Positions 51,392 through 60,295 of a stretch of DNA of 64,000 bases are shown here, in pieces. Both the position numbers and the translations under genes were made by a program. The notes beneath the pieces were generated by a model. It was not told the DNA's origin and made no database searches. It saw only the letters and a program-made list of their open reading frames with translations. The stretch covers positions 1 through 64,000 of the forward strand of contig JAFWIE010000070.1 in assembly GCA_017533825.1 (NCBI GenBank), read 5' to 3'. Source of the stretch: Atopobiaceae bacterium (GTDB lineage Bacteria > Actinomycetota > Coriobacteriia > Coriobacteriales > Atopobiaceae). Position 1 is the first letter of the stretch. Every line of letters begins with the position of its first letter.

Positions 51392-52891
51392 CTAGTCCAG
51401 ATCCTCGCCGTTGGACTCGATAACCTTCTTGTACCAGAAGTACGAATCCTTGAGATAGCGCTTCATCGTGCCCTGGCCATAGTTGTCGGCGTCAACGTAA
51501 ATCTGGCCATAGCGCTTGGCCATCTCGCCCTCGCCGTTAGACACCATATCCACGCAGCCCCAGTACAGGTAGCCCATCAGAGGAATGCCGTCGAGCTCGA
51601 CCGCATCCTTCATGCTCTTGATATTGGCGCGCATGTAGGCGATGCGATAGTCGTCGTGCACGGTGTCGTCAACGAACTCGTCGTTCCAGCCGATGCCGCT
51701 CTCGACGCACCACAGGTCGCAGTGATAGCGGTTGTACAGCATGTTGAGCGTGATGCGCTGCGTTTGCGGGTCGGTCGCCCAGCCCCATGCGTTGGTCTCC
51801 AAATACGGATTGGCGACCATGCCGGCCGCACCGCCATTGCCCTCTCCGGCCTCAAGGTCGTCATCCGTATGGGTAGTGATGACGCTCGAGCCATACAGCG
51901 AGAAGCTCAGGAAGTCGCACGTGCCCTCCTTGAGAATCTCCAGATCGCCCGGCAGGATCGGGAGCTTGACACCCTCGCGCTCGTACTCAGCGAGCTTGTA
52001 CTGCGGATAGAAGCCAAGCATCTGGACGTCGGAGTAGAACAGCTTGACGTCGTTCGCCTTCATTGCGGCCACTTGGTCATCGGGATCGCAGGTGTAGGCA
52101 TACACGGGACCTGCCGCGAGCATCATGCCGATGCGCAGGTTGGGCCAGTACTTGTGGGCAGCGATGACCGTCTTTGCCGAGGCGAGGAACTGGTGATACG
52201 TGGCGTTGGCAACCTGCTGCGGTTTGTCGCCATGGATGAGGCCAGCCGTCACGAACGGAGCTTCCTCGATGCAGTTGATCTCGTTGAAGGTGAGATAGTA
52301 GGTGACCAGACCGTCGAAAGCCTCGAAGCAGGTAGTGGCGTACTTGACGAAGCAGTCCACCAGGTAGCGACTGTCGAAGCCGTTGAAGCGATTGGCAAGG
52401 CTCAGGGGGTTCTCGTAGTGGTCAAGCGTCACGAGCGGCTCGATGCCATACTTGCGGCACTCCTCGAACACGCCGCGGTAGAAGTCGATGCCTTCCTGGT
52501 TGGGCTCGGGATCGTCTCCGTTCGGGAAGATGCGGCTCCACTTGAGCGAGAAGCGCAGGCAGTTGAAGCCCTCCTCGGCACACAGGCGGATGTCCTCCTT
52601 GTAGTGATGATAGAAGTCGGAGGCAATGTGGCTGGGATAATAGATGTCTGGATCGTCTACCAAGCAAACCTGTGCACCTTCGGGGAGGTTACGCACGGGG
52701 CTGTGGAAGCACAGCGGTAACTTGTCCACCGACCCATCCGGCATGCGGAACGTCACCTGACGAGGCACCTTGTGCGCGCCATTGGTCATGCAGTCAGCAG
52801 TGGAAAGGCCCGCGCCGCCTTCGAAGACGCCGCCTTCGTACTGATTCGATGCGGTTGCGCCGCCCCAGAAGAAGTCCTTGCTAAATGGCAT
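51392..52891 (-). CDS. 6-phospho-beta-glucosidase-like GH1 (second copy)
   Basis: Start at ATG 52891 (GAAAGGGG upstream); 499 residues. FFWGGATASNQYEGG opens the barrel, acid/base YLTFNEIN, and the phosphate-site region SNGEGEMAKRYGQIYVD near the C-terminus matches BglA/AscB-type enzymes. The nucleophile motif reads CVESGIGW where ENG is usual, keeping Glu but replacing the Asn. A ~45-residue insertion (about 30-75) precedes the first conserved helix. Acts on phosphorylated beta-glucosides in the cytoplasm; only about a third of residues appear shared with the other GH1 copy. Confidence 0.88.
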   Translation of the reverse strand: MPFSKDFFWGGATASNQYEGGVFEGGAGLSTADCMTNGAHKVPRQVTFRMPDGSVDKLPLCFHSPVRNLPEGAQVCLVDDPDIYYPSHIASDFYHHYKEDIRLCAEEGFNCLRFSLKWSRIFPNGDDPEPNQEGIDFYRGVFEECRKYGIEPLVTLDHYENPLSLANRFNGFDSRYLVDCFVKYATTCFEAFDGLVTYYLTFNEINCIEEAPFVTAGLIHGDKPQQVANATYHQFLASAKTVIAAHKYWPNLRIGMMLAAGPVYAYTCDPDDQVAAMKANDVKLFYSDVQMLGFYPQYKLAEYEREGVKLPILPGDLEILKEGTCDFLSFSLYGSSVITTHTDDDLEAGEGNGGAAGMVANPYLETNAWGWATDPQTQRITLNMLYNRYHCDLWCVESGIGWNDEFVDDTVHDDYRIAYMRANIKSMKDAVELDGIPLMGYLYWGCVDMVSNGEGEMAKRYGQIYVDADNYGQGTMKRYLKDSYFWYKKVIESNGEDLD

Positions 52892-53007
52892 ACAGAGCCC
52901 CTTTCTCTGATGTTTTATCACACAGTTTCGTAGTATACGGCTTTGCAGATGGAAAGCGGTGCCTGCAGAAGCGAACGGGCGTAATCGCGCCACGGAGGGC
53001 AGCACGG

Positions 53008-53047
53008 GGACGGCCCCCAAGGCGCTTGAACACCTTAGGGGCCGTCC
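53008..53047. terminator. Terminator after the nucleoside transporter operon
   Basis: Stem GGACGGCCCC/GGGGCCGTCC with a loop of ~20 bases, 28 bases past the last permease gene. Confidence 0.65.
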
Positions 53048-53074
53048 TCTGAATGGTTGGGATTGTACGTCGCG

Positions 53075-53965
53075 CTATCGACTGCCCTTGACGTAGGGAA
53101 CGCCGTCCGCCTTCGGTGCGACCGAGCGACCCACAAAGAGCACGAGCACGATGATGGTCATCGCGTACGGCAGCATAGAGAGAATCTGGCTCGGCACCAC
53201 AAAGTCGCCGCCGCCAAGCAAGATGACGAGTGCCTGTGTAAAGCCGAAGAGCAGGCATGCGCCATACGCACCGAACGGATGCCACTTTCCGAAGATGACC
53301 GCAGCCATGGCAATGAAGCCGTGGCCAGAGATAGCCGTCTGGGTAAACTGGCTGATGATGGCGATGGTCATCGACGCGCCACCGAACCCAGCGAACATTC
53401 CGCTGATGAGCACGCACGCATAGCGCACCTTGTACACGTCGATACCCAAGGTGTCGGCCGCCTGCGGATGCTCGCCCACGGCACGGATGCGCAAGCCCCA
53501 CTTGGTCTTGTATAAGACGAACCACATGATGGCCGCGAAGATGAGCGCAATGAGCGTGGTCACGTTGAGGCTCATGTGCCCGTGCACAACGCCGGGCAGC
53601 TTTGGTGCGATGGGACTCATGGCAGCGCCCTCAAAGAGCTGTCGGCATGCAAAGAGCGCGATACCAGGGGCCAGCAAATTGATAGCAACACCCGAGATGG
53701 TTTGGTCGGCAGCAAAGCTCACCGACGCCACCGCATGCAGCAGCGCCACGATTGCGCCACAGATGCCCGCCATCAGGAAGCCAATCCAAGGATTGCCAGT
53801 GAAGTAGCTACCGGCAGCAGCTGCGATGGCACCGATGACCATCATGCCTTCGATGCCGATGTTCGTCACGCCAGAGCGTTCGGAGATCACGCCACCAAGC
53901 GCACCAAATACAAGCGGCGTCGAGTACATGAGCGTAATGCTCAGAAGCAATATGAAGCTATCCAT
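53075..53965 (-). CDS. Nucleoside ABC transporter permease (NupQ/YufQ-like)
   Basis: Start at ATG 53965, with GGAGGCATAGG upstream and the start overlapping the previous stop; 296 residues. It opens with a hydrophobic segment and ALGGVISERSGVTNIGIEGMMVIGA, the signature of BMP-type transporter permeases. About eight to nine membrane segments, with AVGEHPQAADTLGIDVYKVRY in the cytoplasmic coupling loop. Partner of the permease, ATPase and binding protein encoded upstream; together they import nucleosides such as guanosine. Last gene of the operon. Confidence 0.9.
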   Translation of the reverse strand: MDSFILLLSITLMYSTPLVFGALGGVISERSGVTNIGIEGMMVIGAIAAAAGSYFTGNPWIGFLMAGICGAIVALLHAVASVSFAADQTISGVAINLLAPGIALFACRQLFEGAAMSPIAPKLPGVVHGHMSLNVTTLIALIFAAIMWFVLYKTKWGLRIRAVGEHPQAADTLGIDVYKVRYACVLISGMFAGFGGASMTIAIISQFTQTAISGHGFIAMAAVIFGKWHPFGAYGACLLFGFTQALVILLGGGDFVVPSQILSMLPYAMTIIVLVLFVGRSVAPKADGVPYVKGSR

Positions 53966-53966
53966 C

Positions 53967-55121
53967 CTATGCCTCCCCTGCCTTCGTGCCGTTTGCGAGC
54001 TCTTTGGCCTCGCGACGTTGCTTGATCTTGTCTGCAAAGTACGGCGCGATGCCTGGCAGCGCCGTAAAGAAGACGATGGTGCCAATCGTGATGTTGATAA
54101 TGTCTGAGGGTACGCCGAGTGCCTGCTGCACTGACATGCCGCCATAGATCAGCGCGGCAAACATGATGCTCGCGGGGATGCAACCGATAGGCGCACAACC
54201 GGCGATGAAGGCCACCGACATGCCATTGAATCCGTAGCCTTCCATGGCGGCGAGCAACGTGATGGTGTGTGGCGAGGTGCCCGTAATAGCCAGGGCGCCA
54301 GCAAAGCCGCTTATGCCACCTGCGATGAGCATGGAAAGCACGATGTTGGACTCGACGGAGATGCCACTGAAGCGCGCTGCATCACGGTTGAAGCCAACGG
54401 CACGAAGCTCGTATCCCAGCTTGGTCCTCGTGAGGACCCAGCTGATGAGTACGGCCACGAGGACGGCAATGATGAATCCAGCGTTGAGGTCCGTCTTGAG
54501 CAGGACCTCACGCAGCCAAGGCATGCCCGCAAGGAACTCCTTGCCAGCTTCCGACTTCTTCCAGGAGCCCAGAATCATGGTATAGCTCGAAGGATTGACG
54601 GGCAGTGCGCTCTGGGAGTTTGGCTTGTGGAAAGTATTGCTCATTACCACGAAGTTGCAGAGATAGAACGCAATCCAGTTGCACATGATGGAGGTGATGA
54701 CCTCATGGATGCCGAAGCGTGCCTTGAGCCATCCCACGAAGGCGCCGAGCGCCGCACCACCTGCAATGCCCGAAAGCAGCACCACCGGAACTTGAAGCGG
54801 CATGGGCAGGTTGAGCTTCACGCCCACTATGGTCGCAAGCACGGTCCCTAGTATGTACTGGCCCTCTGCACCGATGTTGAAGAGGCCGGTCTTGAAGGCG
54901 AACGCAACCGAGACACCCGTGAGCAGGATGGGCGTCGCCTTGATAAAGACGTTCGTGATGTACTTGGGCCTACCGAAGGCGCCAGTGATGAGCGCCGCAA
55001 ACGAAGCGATTGGATCGTAGCCCGCAGCGATAAGCACGATGGCTGCGACAAGCAGGCCGATGAGCACGGCAATTGCGGCCGCCGCAAAGCGCCCGCGTAG
55101 AAACTTCTCGAGCCCTCTCAC
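53967..55121 (-). CDS. Nucleoside ABC transporter permease (NupP/YufP-like)
   Basis: 384 residues starting at GTG 55121 behind GGGAGGTGAGC; it overlaps the ATPase stop by four bases. Hydrophobic throughout (about nine segments). Family sequences FKTGLFNIGAEGQYILG (about 80-97) and AVGFNRDAARFSGI in the coupling loop identify it as a BPD-type permease of the BMP nucleoside family. Forms the heterodimeric channel with the next permease. Confidence 0.9.
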   Translation of the reverse strand: MRGLEKFLRGRFAAAAIAVLIGLLVAAIVLIAAGYDPIASFAALITGAFGRPKYITNVFIKATPILLTGVSVAFAFKTGLFNIGAEGQYILGTVLATIVGVKLNLPMPLQVPVVLLSGIAGGAALGAFVGWLKARFGIHEVITSIMCNWIAFYLCNFVVMSNTFHKPNSQSALPVNPSSYTMILGSWKKSEAGKEFLAGMPWLREVLLKTDLNAGFIIAVLVAVLISWVLTRTKLGYELRAVGFNRDAARFSGISVESNIVLSMLIAGGISGFAGALAITGTSPHTITLLAAMEGYGFNGMSVAFIAGCAPIGCIPASIMFAALIYGGMSVQQALGVPSDIINITIGTIVFFTALPGIAPYFADKIKQRREAKELANGTKAGEA

Positions 55122-56647
55122 TTGAGCTCACCTCCCGCCATGAGTAGACCAAGTTGGTTCTCGTCCACGGTGCCTTGGGGAAAGGTACCCACGATCTTGC
55201 CGTGATAAATGACGGCAATGGTGTCCGACACGTCCATGACTTCGTCGAGCTCGAAGGAGATAAGCAGGATGGCCGTGCCGCGGTCGCGCTCAGCAATGAG
55301 TGTCTTGTGCACAAACTCGATCGCGCCAACATCCAATCCACGCGTGGGCTGGAAGGCGATGAGCAAGTCCGGCTCGGACGAGACCATGCGGGCGATAATC
55401 GCCTTCTGCTGATTGCCACCCGAAAGCCCGCTCATCCGCTCATCCTCGCAGCCATCTGGTCGGATGTCGAACCGCTTGATGAGCTCACGCGTGTACTCAC
55501 GCAGCTTTGCGTAGTCAAGCGTGATTCCCGAACCGAATTCCGTATCCACGTGGCGTTCAAGCACGGTATTCTCGCTGACGGCAAAGGGCAAAACCAAGCC
55601 CCACCGATGCCTGTCGGAGGGAATGGTGGCAACTCCTGCCTCGAAGGTATTACGCGGGGTCTTGTTGGTGAGCTCGATGCCCTTCATCTTGATGGTTCCG
55701 GACTCGCTGTGTGCGAGATTGGTTATGGCGTCTACCAGCTCTTGTTGACCGTTGCCATCAATGCCGGCAATGCCCACGATCTCGCCCGCACGCACGTCGA
55801 GATTGAGCTCGCGCACCTGCTCGATGCCACGCTCGTCCTTTACCGTGAGGCCCCGTATCTCGAGCATCACGTCACCGGGATGGGCGGGCGTCTTTTCCAC
55901 CGTGAGGTTAACGTTGCGCCCAACCATCTTTGATGCGAGCTCAGTCTCGCTCGAGTTCTTAACGTCCACCACACCCATGTACACACCGCGACGAATGATG
56001 GAGCATTCGTCGGCCGACTGCATGATCTCCTTGAGCTTGTGGGTAATGATGATGATCGTCTTGCCCTTGGCGATAAGGTCGTGCATGATCTCGATGAGCT
56101 TCTCGATCTCCTGCGGGGTGAGGACTGCCGTCGGCTCGTCGAGGATGAGAACCTCGGCACCGCGGTACAGCGCCTTTAGGATCTCCACACGCTGCTGCAT
56201 GCCAACCGTGATGTCTTCGATCTTTGCGTCGGGATCAACGTCGAAGCCGTACTCGTCGACGAGGGCCATGACCTCCTCGCGGGCTTTGCGCATGTCGAGC
56301 ACGCCTACCGCACCGCACACCTCGTCACCTAGGATGATGTTTTCGGTAACCGTGAAGTTCTCCACCAGCATGAAGTGTTGATGGACCATGCCGATGCCGT
56401 GCTTGATGGCCTCGGTCGGGTTCGTGATGGTCGCCTTCTCCCCGCCCATAAAAATATCACCCTCGTCGGCCTGATACAGACCGTAGAGGATGTTCATGAG
56501 CGTCGTCTTCCCTGCTCCGTTCTCGCCAAGAATGGCATGAACCGTCTGTTTGCGCACATCCAAGTCCACGTGATCCAAGGCGGTATAGGCACCGAATCGC
56601 TTAACGATGCCATGCATCTGCACCGCGTAATCGGAGCTAACCTCCAT
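55118..56647 (-). CDS. Nucleoside ABC transporter ATP-binding protein (NupO/YufO-like), tandem ABC
   Basis: Start at ATG 56647 (GGGAGGTGCGC upstream); 509 residues with two ABC domains. The first has a Walker A AILGENGAGKTTLMNIL, signature-like VGMQQRVEILKALYR and LILDEPTAVLTPQEI. The second has degenerate Walker A GIDGNGQQELVDAI, ending LSGGNQQKAIIARM. This tandem form with one imperfect site is typical of sugar and nucleoside importers such as YufO. Energises the two permeases encoded downstream. Confidence 0.93.
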   Translation of the reverse strand: MEVSSDYAVQMHGIVKRFGAYTALDHVDLDVRKQTVHAILGENGAGKTTLMNILYGLYQADEGDIFMGGEKATITNPTEAIKHGIGMVHQHFMLVENFTVTENIILGDEVCGAVGVLDMRKAREEVMALVDEYGFDVDPDAKIEDITVGMQQRVEILKALYRGAEVLILDEPTAVLTPQEIEKLIEIMHDLIAKGKTIIIITHKLKEIMQSADECSIIRRGVYMGVVDVKNSSETELASKMVGRNVNLTVEKTPAHPGDVMLEIRGLTVKDERGIEQVRELNLDVRAGEIVGIAGIDGNGQQELVDAITNLAHSESGTIKMKGIELTNKTPRNTFEAGVATIPSDRHRWGLVLPFAVSENTVLERHVDTEFGSGITLDYAKLREYTRELIKRFDIRPDGCEDERMSGLSGGNQQKAIIARMVSSEPDLLIAFQPTRGLDVGAIEFVHKTLIAERDRGTAILLISFELDEVMDVSDTIAVIYHGKIVGTFPQGTVDENQLGLLMAGGELK

Positions 56648-56766
56648 GCGCACCTCCCTTTCTCGCTCGCAGCGTGAATCACCACGTGTGTACATTATAT
56701 GAAAGAACGGCAGGTGCGGGTATAGAAATGCACTTTTTATCCGTTGGGTAAAGAATCACACGCAAT

Positions 56767-56800
56767 GGGGCGGCCCCCAATGGACACTGGAGACCGCCCC
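56767..56800. terminator. Terminator after the BMP lipoprotein gene
   Basis: Stem GGGGCGG/CCGCCCC with a 20-base loop, 27 bases past the binding-protein stop, separating it from the ATPase gene. It may reduce read-through so that the binding protein is made in excess. Confidence 0.55.
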
Positions 56801-56826
56801 TTCGTTCCTCTGTGGGGAAATGGAGA

Positions 56827-57903
56827 CTACAGCGACTTCACGTATGCGTCGAGCGCGTCCTTGGAAGCGGGCACGACGATGTCGCCAGCCTTGATGGCGT
56901 CGAAGAGAGCGACTGCGGCCTCATAGACGTCGTCGGGCAGCTTGTCGTGAGACTCGGCCAGGCCCACGGCATCATCAGCAGCGCCGAGCAAGAGGCTCTG
57001 GCCACCCTCGATGCTACCGTCGACAAGACCGGTCGAGACGGTGACGACCGCATTGTCGACCCGCTTGAGTGCGGAGGTGATGATGGTCTCGTACTCGGGG
57101 AATAGGGCCGCCTGGTCCTGATCGACGCCGATGCTCATGACCTTGGCATCGTTGCAGGCCTCGAGCATGCCAACGCCCGCACCACCGGCTGCGTGGAACA
57201 TGACGTCGCAGCCATCCTTGATCATCTTCTGGGCGATGGACTTGCCCTTGGCGGCATCGGTGAAGGACTCGGCGTACTGCCCCTGGTACGTGACGGAGGT
57301 GCCGTTCTCCTTGTTTGCGTACTCAACGCCCGCATAGTAGCCATACTCGAATGCTTGGATGGTCTCGGACTCCATGCCACCGATGAAGCCGACCTTGCCC
57401 GACTCGCTCATGCGTGCGGCAATGTAGCCCACCGCGAAGGAAGGCTCTTCGGACTTGAAGGCAACGGCCGTGAGGTTCTCCTTGCCGTCCTCGTTGCTGC
57501 CCTCGATGGATGCGAAGGTCACATCGGGATTCTGCTCAGCCACGGTATTGATGGCGTCGCTCATGGCAAAGCCGATGCCCCAGACGATGGTTGCGCCATC
57601 GTCGACGGCCTTGTCGAGGTTGGTCATGTAGTCAGAGTCTTGTTTGGACTCGAGGTAGCTGACCTCCCAGCCATTCTCAGCTTCCATCTGCTTCATGCCA
57701 GCCCATGCGAGCTGGTTGAAGGACTGGTCGTTGACTCCACCCGTGTCGGTGATCATCTCGAGCTTGACGTCGCTGCTGGCGGCATCGGAGCCAGCAGACT
57801 CAGCGCCACCCTCAGAGGAGCCGCCACCGCACGCGGCGAGCGTCAGGGCACCCATGCCCATCATGCCCAGCATAGAACGACGCGTAATCGAACCCATAGC
57901 CAC
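56827..57903 (-). CDS. BMP-family nucleoside-binding lipoprotein (NupN/YufN-like)
   Basis: Probable start GTG 57903 (AAGGAG 6 bases upstream); 358 residues. Lipoprotein leader with twin arginine (ITRRSMLGMMGMGAL) and lipobox LAAC, then a Gly/Ser-rich tether. Mature domain has BMP signatures DTGGVNDQSFNQLAWAGMKQ, IGFAMSDAINTVA, VGFIGGMESETI and GVDQDQAALFPEY. It captures nucleosides outside the membrane. Encoded first in the transporter set and directly downstream of deoD, which links uptake to phosphorolysis. Confidence 0.92.
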   Translation of the reverse strand: MAMGSITRRSMLGMMGMGALTLAACGGGSSEGGAESAGSDAASSDVKLEMITDTGGVNDQSFNQLAWAGMKQMEAENGWEVSYLESKQDSDYMTNLDKAVDDGATIVWGIGFAMSDAINTVAEQNPDVTFASIEGSNEDGKENLTAVAFKSEEPSFAVGYIAARMSESGKVGFIGGMESETIQAFEYGYYAGVEYANKENGTSVTYQGQYAESFTDAAKGKSIAQKMIKDGCDVMFHAAGGAGVGMLEACNDAKVMSIGVDQDQAALFPEYETIITSALKRVDNAVVTVSTGLVDGSIEGGQSLLLGAADDAVGLAESHDKLPDDVYEAAVALFDAIKAGDIVVPASKDALDAYVKSL

Positions 57904-57948
57904 ACCACTCTCCTTCACATACCGCGCCCATGCCTCGTGCACAGACGA

Positions 57949-58674
57949 CTACTCGCAAGACTTATCATACTCCCTAACTGCCACCGATAGCGCGACTTCC
58001 ATCATCTGGGTGAAGCTGGTTTGCCGATCCTTGGCCGAGAGGCTCTCGCCACTAAGCGGCAGGTCCGAAATCGTCGCGATGGCAAGCGCGCGCTTGCCCG
58101 CAGCCATGGCGTTGAGGTAGAGTCCGACAGCCTCCATCTCGGTCGCGAGGACTCCCATGGAGACCCACGGACGATACCGCTCTAAGTCACTATAGAAGAC
58201 GTCGGTAGTGAAGATGTTGCCCACGTGGTAGCGGAATCCTCGCTCTTCAGCAGCATCCACTGCCTCGCGCAGCAGATCGAAGTCGGCGATGGGCGCGATG
58301 GTGCCTGCAAGGTCGAATTGTGCCGCGAAGTTGGAGTTGGTGCAGGTCGCCTGGGCAATGACCATGTCACGCACCTTAACCTGTGGCGCAAGACCCCCCG
58401 CCGTTCCAATGCGAATGATGGTGTCCACATCGTAGAAGTGGAACAGTTCGTAACTGTAGATGGCCATGGAAGGGACGCCCATTCCGCTTGCCATCACCGA
58501 GACGCGTCGACCCTCGTAGGTACCCGTGTAGCCGAACACATTTCGCACTTGATTGAACTGTACGGCTCCTTCGAGGTAGGTCTCCGCAATGAACTGAGCG
58601 CGTAGCGGGTCTCCGGGCATCAGCACAACCTTTGCAATGTCGCCGTGCTCAGCCGCGTTATGTGGTGTCGGCAT
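57949..58674 (-). CDS. deoD: Purine-nucleoside phosphorylase, DeoD type
   Basis: Start at ATG 58674 (GGGGAG upstream); 241 residues. Bacterial hexameric PNP motifs: TPHNAAEHGDIAKVVLMPGDPLR, MASGMGVPSMAIYSYEL, IIRIGTAGGL, ATEMEAVGLYLNA and TISDLPLSGE with the catalytic Asp. Converts purine (deoxy)nucleosides to base and ribose-1-phosphate in the cytoplasm. Followed after 45 bases by the nucleoside transporter set. Confidence 0.95.
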   Translation of the reverse strand: MPTPHNAAEHGDIAKVVLMPGDPLRAQFIAETYLEGAVQFNQVRNVFGYTGTYEGRRVSVMASGMGVPSMAIYSYELFHFYDVDTIIRIGTAGGLAPQVKVRDMVIAQATCTNSNFAAQFDLAGTIAPIADFDLLREAVDAAEERGFRYHVGNIFTTDVFYSDLERYRPWVSMGVLATEMEAVGLYLNAMAAGKRALAIATISDLPLSGESLSAKDRQTSFTQMMEVALSVAVREYDKSCE

Positions 58675-58707
58675 CTTTCTCCCCTTCCGCATCCCAACCA
58701 TTAGGCA

Positions 58708-59685
58708 CTAATGTCCGCTTGGCTCTGCATTGTCCCACTGAAACACGTCGGTGTTGAAGTTCTGGAAGAATTCCTCGGCGCTTTGCGTAATCTCCTCGTT
58801 CGACGGTGCCCCACCGCTCACGAGATTGGTGAACCAATCGATGATGTTCTGGAAGAAGCCCGCAATGGCATCGATGACCCCACCGCCCTGCTCCTGGGCC
58901 TTCTGGGTAACCTCCTGCAGCTTCGTCTCGAAGTCGGAGAGCGTCGTAGAGAAGGTATCCTCGTCGTAGCCGAGCTGCTGCAGCTCCTTGGCGAGTTGCA
59001 TGATCCTCTGCAAGTCCTCGTCAGAGAGGTTGATGCCCCTGGAAGCAGCCACACGCTTGACGATTTCCATGATCTGGTCGTCTCCGAGGTCCACCGGAGA
59101 CGAGACCACCTCGTCCTTGACCTCCGAGATAACCTCCGGGACCTGCTCACCATACACCTGAGCGAGCTCGGCAGTGGCAACCAATTCCTCGGTCGCCACA
59201 CGTTCCTTCGAATCGTCGAGCTTCTGACCATCTGCCTCGTAGGCCATGAAGACACCCGTGAGCGCACCCGTGCCCGAGACGGGGAACGGTGCCGTCACCA
59301 CGAGGTTGCAGTTCTTGACGCCGGCCGTCTGCAGGGCGTTATAGAGCATGTAGTTGGTGACGTAGTTGAGGTTGGCCGTTTGCACGTAGATGCCCCCCGA
59401 CATGGTGGGCTGAATGTAGGAACAGGAATAGGTCTTGTTGCCGATCACACCAAGGTCGATGCTCCCAGACAAGTGCGCACGCTCATCCGCATTGGTGACC
59501 GAGACAACCGTCAGATTGTTGAGATCAGCCTCCGTGAGACCAAAGAAGCTCAACACGTTGGCGCGCTGCTCGGCAGTGAGGTCCGCGCCCATGGTGACCA
59601 CACGACTCGCATCCGCGAAGGCCGGATGTGCGATGGAGGCACACAGAAAGAGCGCAACGACGAACATGGTTGTTAGACGCTTCAT
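58708..59685 (-). CDS. Secreted DUF1002 (YpuA-like) protein
   Basis: 325 residues, GGAAGGAGAATC before the ATG. Signal peptide (KRLTTMFVVALFLCASIAHPAFA, split around the ALA-like AFA site at ~24), then DUF1002 sequence: VVTMGADLTAEQRANVLSFFG, SCSYIQPTMSGGIYVQ, VVTAPFPVSGTGALTG. The C-terminal ~100 residues are helical, ending with a FFQNIIDWFTNLV segment. DUF1002 proteins are exported and of unknown function. Monocistronic. Confidence 0.88.
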   Translation of the reverse strand: MKRLTTMFVVALFLCASIAHPAFADASRVVTMGADLTAEQRANVLSFFGLTEADLNNLTVVSVTNADERAHLSGSIDLGVIGNKTYSCSYIQPTMSGGIYVQTANLNYVTNYMLYNALQTAGVKNCNLVVTAPFPVSGTGALTGVFMAYEADGQKLDDSKERVATEELVATAELAQVYGEQVPEVISEVKDEVVSSPVDLGDDQIMEIVKRVAASRGINLSDEDLQRIMQLAKELQQLGYDEDTFSTTLSDFETKLQEVTQKAQEQGGGVIDAIAGFFQNIIDWFTNLVSGGAPSNEEITQSAEEFFQNFNTDVFQWDNAEPSGH

Positions 59686-59776
59686 GATTCTCCTTCCGTA
59701 GACGAGAGGAGCTCATGATAGCGTCCTCGTGTGGAGGCCACCTGAACGCACACGGACCACAAGGTCAAGACAAACC

Positions 59777-60295
59777 CTATCCCAGCCCAAGACTTCCCAG
59801 CCAGCCCCAACGGGGATCGGCCATGAGCCCATAGGCGCTGAGCCACAGGCCAAGCGGTACCTTCCGCACGCCATCCTCGGTGCAATCCATTACCCGATCA
59901 TCTCCGATGTAGATGCCCACATGCCCGTGCACTAGTCCCTGCGCCGTGTAAGGATGCGCAGGCGTGGCAACGATCATCCCCACCTTCAGACTCACGGTAT
60001 CCGTATGCGGGCAATAGCGATCACAGAGCTCGCGCGCATTACCCAAGACGACCCCCAGCCCGAGGCGCGAGAAGCTCTGCTCCACCCAGCTCGCGCACAG
60101 GTCGGTTCCCGTCGCATTCGTCGCGTGGGCGCAGGCGACGAAGCGCTTCTGCAGGGGCGTTGCATCTGTGGAGCGTTGCGGTTCATGCCCCGCCTCCACA
60201 CACCGCAGCGCCGGATATCCCCAACGCGAGACGTTGCCGCTCACCAACCCGCGCCTACGAAGGTCGATGAGCAGCCGATGTTCAGCCTCCGTCAC
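59777..60295 (-). CDS. NlpC/P60- or CHAP-like cysteine peptidase-type protein
   Basis: 172 residues. TDLCASWVEQSF (Cys67) and LVHGHVGIYIGDDRVMDC (His125) look like the Cys and His segments of papain-fold murein hydrolases, and a KVGMIVATPAHPYTAQG stretch precedes the His. There is no signal peptide, and the N-terminal ~60 residues are unassigned, so location is uncertain. The ATG overlaps the stop of the zinc-ribbon gene (ATGA), giving coupled translation. Confidence 0.72.
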   Translation of the reverse strand: MTEAEHRLLIDLRRRGLVSGNVSRWGYPALRCVEAGHEPQRSTDATPLQKRFVACAHATNATGTDLCASWVEQSFSRLGLGVVLGNARELCDRYCPHTDTVSLKVGMIVATPAHPYTAQGLVHGHVGIYIGDDRVMDCTEDGVRKVPLGLWLSAYGLMADPRWGWLGSLGLG

